DNA of 64,000 bases from Corynebacterium sp. ACRPS. GTDB taxonomy: Bacteria; Actinomycetota; Actinomycetes; Mycobacteriales; Mycobacteriaceae. How positions within the stretch are numbered: the stretch's first letter is position 1; every line of letters begins with the position of its first letter. Below are positions 60,871-64,000 of this stretch, piece after piece. The stretch lies in assembly GCF_022346005.1 (NCBI RefSeq), contig NZ_JAKRMY010000002.1, positions 155,284 through 219,283 of the forward strand. Reading direction: 5' to 3'. The position numbers were made by a program, and so were the translations under genes. The notes below the pieces were generated by a model. It made no database searches. It was given only the letters and a program-made list of their open reading frames with translations, and had not been told where the DNA came from.

Positions 60871-62097
60871 CTACAGGCCAGCATGCGTGCAAAGCGATTC
60901 CGCCCACCACGTTTCTTTGCCATCGCTGCCTTTAGTTCCCGGAGGGCAGAAATACATCGCCGAACCGATGTGGGTAAGCCACTCATTCAACAGGTCCGCC
61001 TCATCAAGGCGCGCCTGGATGGGTTCGAATTGCTTGGTGGGATCCTGCTGGTAACAGATGAAAATCTGGCCAATATTGGATAGTTGGCCATCCTTGTCAT
61101 CCGGCGGCAGCTCGTAATTATAGGGGCGGCGCAAGATCTTTTGCTCCGGGTGGTCCTTGGGCGCAGTCGCGCGCGCCATGTGGGAGTTCTTATCAATGAC
61201 GGGCAGGCCATACTCATCCGTGGCCTTAAAGTCCGCCTCATCGAATTCCTTATCACCCGTAAGCGGTGCCCCATTTTCCAGCTTGCGCCCCACCGCATTT
61301 TCGCGGGAGGAGCGGTCCAGCTTTTCCCAGGTATCGAGGTTCATGCGGATGCGGCGCACCACCATGGCCGCACCACCCTGCTGCCACTTCGGGCCATCCT
61401 CGATCCAGACCTGCTCCGCGAATTGTTCATCGCCGCGCGGGTTTACGGTGCCATCTTTTTGGCCAAACATATTGCGCGCGGTCGCACCCTTTTCGTGGCT
61501 GCCGTAGGCGTTGATAAAGCCCTGCTGCAGCCAGCTAACTTCGGCATAGTGCTCGCCTGAGCGCACCATGTGCCGGAGCGCATAAGTATTCATCAGCGGG
61601 TCATCGCTGCAGATTTGCAGGACGATGTCAGTTTGGCCCCACTTGTCTTCTAATTGGTCGCGGGAATAGGCACGGACATCGCCAAGCCACTCCGGCTTAT
61701 CCACGCCCAGCAGGGAGAAAATGCGCTCGCCCAGCCCACACGTAATGGTGAGGTTCGCAGGCTGGCGCACCATTTCCGGTTCCAAGGTCCCCAACGGCGG
61801 CTGGCCCGTGCACAGCGCTCGCGCGTCCTCAGTCCACAGCTTCATCAGCCGGGCAAAGCCCTGCTTGCCGATGCCCTCTTTAAGATCAAAGCCCACCAAG
61901 TTCAGGTGCGCTTGCTCCGGCGTGTCAATGCCGGCCTGGTGTGGGCCGTCGAAAGCCACGGTGGCATCGGCAAGCGGGGGCTGCTCCTCCGCTTGAGCGT
62001 GTGGTGTTGATTTATCCGAGTTGCATCCCACCAGCGCAATGGCGCTGGTAGACACTGCAGCGCCGGTGAGAAATCCCCTTCTGCTGAATCCCGTCAT
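60871..62097 (-). CDS. DyP-type heme peroxidase, Tat-exported lipoprotein
   Basis: A 408-residue dye-decolourising peroxidase. The twin-arginine motif SRRGFLTG at residues 5-12 is followed by a lipobox ALVGC (Cys25), so it is probably exported folded and lipidated. The DyP signature GQKDG is at 212-216, followed by TVNPRGDEQ. The proximal heme His is in DKNSHMARATAPKD near residue 304, with a downstream Arg in RRPYNYELPP. Exported DyP proteins act in peroxidase reactions or heme iron release (EfeB); which one cannot be told here. The start is two bases after the pcuAC stop. Confidence 0.9.
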   Translation of the reverse strand: MTGFSRRGFLTGAAVSTSAIALVGCNSDKSTPHAQAEEQPPLADATVAFDGPHQAGIDTPEQAHLNLVGFDLKEGIGKQGFARLMKLWTEDARALCTGQPPLGTLEPEMVRQPANLTITCGLGERIFSLLGVDKPEWLGDVRAYSRDQLEDKWGQTDIVLQICSDDPLMNTYALRHMVRSGEHYAEVSWLQQGFINAYGSHEKGATARNMFGQKDGTVNPRGDEQFAEQVWIEDGPKWQQGGAAMVVRRIRMNLDTWEKLDRSSRENAVGRKLENGAPLTGDKEFDEADFKATDEYGLPVIDKNSHMARATAPKDHPEQKILRRPYNYELPPDDKDGQLSNIGQIFICYQQDPTKQFEPIQARLDEADLLNEWLTHIGSAMYFCPPGTKGSDGKETWWAESLCTHAGL

Positions 62098-62099
62098 AA

Positions 62100-62771
62100 T
62101 TAGTGCTTGTGGTTTTCTTTCTCGTCGTCCTTGCTGGAGTGGTCGTGGCCAGAGTGATCGTGACCGGAGTGGTCATGGCCGGCGTGATCGGAGTGATCGT
62201 GGCCCGCGTGACCGTGGTCCATGCCCTCCATGTCGCCGTAGTCCTCATCGCCAGCGCCCATGGTGCGGGCCTGGATGGTGCCCAGGTCAAGCTCCTCGCC
62301 GTCAGACAGGGTGACCGTCATCTCGAGGGAATCACCAGGCATGATGCCCTCCTTCATGCCCATCAGCATGAAGTGGTCGCCGCCAGGAGCAAGCTCGTGG
62401 CTCTCGCCGGCCTTGACAACCAAGGGGCTGGACTTTTCGCGCATCTGGCCATCGACGGTCTCGTGAATCTGGTTCATCTCTGCGTCCAGGCTCGTGGAGA
62501 AACCGGCGATCTCGATGTCTTTATCCGAGTGGTTGACCAACGTACCGAAGATGGCGGTCATATCCTTGTCTTCGTTGGCGCGGACAACGGCGTCCTCGAA
62601 GGTCAGGTCCTTATCCGCTGCCGCAGTGGATTCGCTGGCTTCTGCAGTCGAAGATGCAGCTGAAGTCGAGTCCGAGTTGCTGGAATCGTTCTCGTTATCT
62701 GGGGAGCAACCGGCAAGAACCACGGCACTGAGGGATACGCCGGCAATCAGGCGGGAAATTTTCTTCGTCAT
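62100..62771 (-). CDS. Copper chaperone PCu(A)C lipoprotein with His-rich tail
   Basis: A 223-residue exported copper-binding protein. The signal peptide ends with a lipobox VLAGC (Cys22). After a Ser/Asp/Ala-rich linker comes the PCu(A)C domain with H-x..-M-x..-H-x-M copper motifs: IHETVDGQM and GGDHFMLMG. The last 35 residues are a run of His/Asp/Gly/Ser (repeats of HDHSGH type), well beyond the family minimum and likely to hold extra metal. The ATG overlaps the copC stop by one base (TAATG). It probably supplies or stores periplasmic-side copper, for instance for cytochrome oxidase; this role is inferred. Confidence 0.9.
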   Translation of the reverse strand: MTKKISRLIAGVSLSAVVLAGCSPDNENDSSNSDSTSAASSTAEASESTAAADKDLTFEDAVVRANEDKDMTAIFGTLVNHSDKDIEIAGFSTSLDAEMNQIHETVDGQMREKSSPLVVKAGESHELAPGGDHFMLMGMKEGIMPGDSLEMTVTLSDGEELDLGTIQARTMGAGDEDYGDMEGMDHGHAGHDHSDHAGHDHSGHDHSGHDHSSKDDEKENHKH

Positions 62772-63343
62772 TATTTGTGACCTTTCGAGTCGTTTCGACG
62801 GGTTTTTGCGATCAACAAAGCCAGAACGGCCGCTATGGCCAGCACACCGCCCACTCCCAGGATGATTTTCACCGAGGTGGGCATATCGCTCGAAGAATCT
62901 GCAGCTCCATCTGCATCTGCAGCGTCGGTGGAGGAAGCGTCATCGCTATCCCCACCTGTGACCGTAAATGAGACCCCACCGCGCGTGGCGTGTCCATCCG
63001 AGGAGGTGATGTTGTAACCCACCTGGTAGTTACCTGGGCCGGGATCGACATCATCTGGAGTCGTGATCGTCAGATCGCGTTCATCTAGCTCCGGCTCCTG
63101 GCTAAAGATCTGTTCCCCAGTGTCCTTATTGGTTACCGCAAAGGTGTTGAACTGGTCCTTTGGAATGCCGGAGAACTCCAAGGTGATTTCCTCAGGAAAC
63201 TCCTCGAGCTGGTCGCCCTCCTTCACAGTTCCGCCCACGACGGAATCGTGCGCCAGTGCTACGGGTGCGGATCCGCCGACGATAAGCGCGGTAGCTCCCA
63301 CTGCCACTGCCGTGCGGCGCAACCAAGGTACGCGATGGCTCAT
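62771..63343 (-). CDS. copC: CopC-domain copper-binding protein, membrane-anchored
   Basis: A 190-residue exported copper protein. The signal peptide (about 1-32) cleaves near VALA-HDSVVGG, leaving an N-terminal His, the expected first ligand of the CopC site. A single beta-rich domain follows (LEEFPEEITLEFSG), with a second His in SSDGHATRGGVSFTV. A Ser/Asp/Ala linker and a C-terminal helix (about 162-183) anchor it, with a basic tail. The ATG at 63341-63343 is preceded by GAAGGAG. It is the first gene of the copC-pcuAC-dyp run. The 190-base gap before the tRNA terminator has no other gene I support. Confidence 0.88.
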   Translation of the reverse strand: MSHRVPWLRRTAVAVGATALIVGGSAPVALAHDSVVGGTVKEGDQLEEFPEEITLEFSGIPKDQFNTFAVTNKDTGEQIFSQEPELDERDLTITTPDDVDPGPGNYQVGYNITSSDGHATRGGVSFTVTGGDSDDASSTDAADADGAADSSSDMPTSVKIILGVGGVLAIAAVLALLIAKTRRNDSKGHK

Positions 63344-63533
63344 TTTCAGCTCCTTCAGTTCTGAATTTTGCGTGTGCATGCAAAGACATCCTAATCCCAC
63401 CGAATGGCTTGGTGACAATCGTGGTCATCAGTGTGTCTCTTCAATAGTCGGTAACAGTATCTCTATAGTTCCGCACCGAAGCGAAAAAGTCTGCGATCTC
63501 CATCACTTCAGAAGAGTGGGGTGTGCCAGATAC

Positions 63534-63563
63534 AAAAAAGCCGCCTTGCTAACAAGGCGGCTT
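63534..63563 (-). terminator. Terminator of the tRNA cluster
   Basis: A perfect 11-bp stem (63538-63548 with 63553-63563) with a 4-nt loop is followed on the minus strand by a run of Ts at 63534-63539. It lies three bases past the 3' end of the last tRNA-Gly gene. Confidence 0.9.
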
Positions 63564-63566
63564 GAA

Positions 63567-63642
63567 TGGAGCGGATGACGAGACTCGAACTCGCGACCCT
63601 CACCTTGGCAAGGTGATGCGCTACCAACTGCGCTACATCCGC
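63567..63642 (-). tRNA. tRNA-Gly (GCC)
   Basis: 76-nt cloverleaf on the minus strand. Acceptor GCGGATG pairs at the ends, anticodon loop holds GCC between the CACCTT/AAGGTG arms, and the T loop reads GTTCGAGTC. CCA is encoded. It is identical to the copy at 63880-63955. Confidence 0.97.
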
Positions 63643-63680
63643 ATGCGAAACCAGGCCCGGTTTCTAGGACAAAGTCCTTG

Positions 63681-63752
63681 TGCGCGATACTGGGATTGAA
63701 CCAGTGACCTCTTCCGTGTCAGGGAAGCGCTCTCCCACTGAGCTAATCGCGC
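63681..63752 (-). tRNA. tRNA-Val (GAC)
   Basis: 72-nt cloverleaf on the minus strand. Acceptor stem GCGCGAT/ATCGCGC, anticodon GAC, T loop GTTCAATCC, discriminator A. CCA is not encoded. It sits between tRNA-Gly and tRNA-Cys. Confidence 0.95.
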
Positions 63753-63778
63753 CCAATGCCCAAAGAGGCATTAAGTTG

Positions 63779-63849
63779 AGGTGGAAACGGGAATCGAACC
63801 CGTGTGCACGGTTTTGCAGACCGTTGCCTCACCACTCGGCCATTCCACC
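63779..63849 (-). tRNA. tRNA-Cys (GCA)
   Basis: 71-nt cloverleaf on the minus strand. Acceptor stem GGTGGAA/TTCCACC, anticodon GCA, T loop GTTCGATTC, discriminator U. CCA is not encoded. Confidence 0.95.
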
Positions 63850-63879
63850 GTGGCGATACCGCCTCACACAATACAGTGC

Positions 63880-63955
63880 TGGAGCGGATGACGAGACTCG
63901 AACTCGCGACCCTCACCTTGGCAAGGTGATGCGCTACCAACTGCGCTACATCCGC
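63880..63955 (-). tRNA. tRNA-Gly (GCC), second copy
   Basis: Identical in all 76 bases to the tRNA-Gly at 63567-63642, including the encoded CCA and anticodon GCC. The following spacer is also identical to that of the first copy. Confidence 0.97.
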
Positions 63956-63993
63956 ATGCGAAACCAGGCCCGGTTTCTAGGACAAAGTCCTTG

Positions 63994-64000
63994 TGCGCGA
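63994..64000 (-). tRNA. Partial second tRNA-Val at the window edge
   Basis: The last seven bases match the 3' end of the tRNA-Val acceptor stem at 63681-63687, at the same 313-base offset as the duplicated tRNA-Gly and spacer. The gene continues beyond the window. Confidence 0.75.

Larger units (their letters stand above)
63567..64000. repeat. Tandem duplication in the tRNA cluster
   Basis: Bases 63567-63687 (tRNA-Gly, spacer, start of tRNA-Val) and 63880-64000 are identical over 121 bases, at an offset of 313. The match stops just upstream at 63566/63879. It may extend past the window edge. The shared spacer contains two small hairpins. Confidence 0.9.

Noticed and set aside
62135..62225. 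Short repeats taken as a possible CRISPR-like array
   Set aside because: They are in-frame degenerate codons for the His-rich tail of the copper chaperone, with no spacers.

Overview
The window is high-GC actinobacterial chromosome and almost certainly from a Corynebacterium. It carries the corynebacterial/mycobacterial block order (alaS-ruvX-mltG-aroE-prepilin peptidase-aroC-aroK-aroB-aroQ-pepQ-efp-nusB; thrS-HIT-pgsA-patA-pimA; tesB, yebC, ruvCAB, yajC-secD-secF, peptide-binding lipoprotein, apt, rel), phosphatidylinositol mannoside genes, an EF-P with the actinobacterial PGKGP loop, and frequent GTG starts. A species near the lipophilic skin corynebacteria is possible, but I cannot settle the species from the sequence alone. 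Most genes lie on the minus strand, and nearly all of the window is core genome.

Layout. 0-8.5 kb: pyrimidine operon pyrR-pyrB-pyrC-carA-carB-pyrF (minus), with a hairpin resembling a PyrR-binding site directly upstream of the pyrR ribosome-binding site. 8.6-11 kb (plus): a TIGR01777-type epimerase and two YbjN-like proteins. 11.1-26.6 kb (minus): polyphosphate kinase 2, nusB, efp, an Xaa-Pro peptidase, the shikimate cluster aroQ/B/K/C/E with a short prepilin peptidase, mltG, ruvX, alaS, rarA, and a phosphotransferase-like protein lacking the usual catalytic His. 26.7-28.6 kb: aspS. 28.8-33.2 kb (plus): a zinc metallopeptidase, a flavin monooxygenase/FMN reductase pair and iron-sulfur L-serine dehydratase. 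33.2-35.8 kb (minus): hisS, a metallo-beta-lactamase-fold hydrolase and thiol peroxidase. 36-37.5 kb (plus): a membrane-anchored cyclophilin and a small secreted protein I do not recognise. 37.6-40.4 kb (minus): a DUF421 membrane protein and a surface 5'-nucleotidase. 40.6-52.5 kb (minus): rel, apt, peptide-binding lipoprotein, secF, secD, yajC, ruvB, ruvA, ruvC and yebC. 52.6-60.8 kb: tesB (minus), a GT87-like membrane mannosyltransferase (plus), then the tightly overlapping minus-strand operon thrS-HIT-pgsA-patA-pimA-LemA-like. 60.9-63.3 kb (minus): copC-pcuAC-dyp. 63.5-64 kb (minus): a tRNA cluster Gly-Val-Cys-Gly-(Val) built by tandem duplication.

Functional links. The pyr genes carry out UMP synthesis from carbamoyl phosphate to orotidylate decarboxylation, except for dihydroorotate dehydrogenase and orotate phosphoribosyltransferase, which are not here. 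The aro genes cover dehydroquinate synthase through chorismate synthase, except EPSP synthase. The PIM operon makes the phosphatidylinositol precursor, adds the first mannose and acylates it. The Sec genes, the peptide-binding lipoprotein and Rel form a conserved export/nutrient/stringent-response neighbourhood.

No CRISPR array, prophage, insertion sequence or obvious new defence system is visible. The best leads are the pyr leader hairpin, the small secreted protein in an AT-rich gap, the LemA-like gene ending the PIM operon, the His-to-Phe kinase-like protein, the long inverted repeat before sdaA, and the tRNA duplication.
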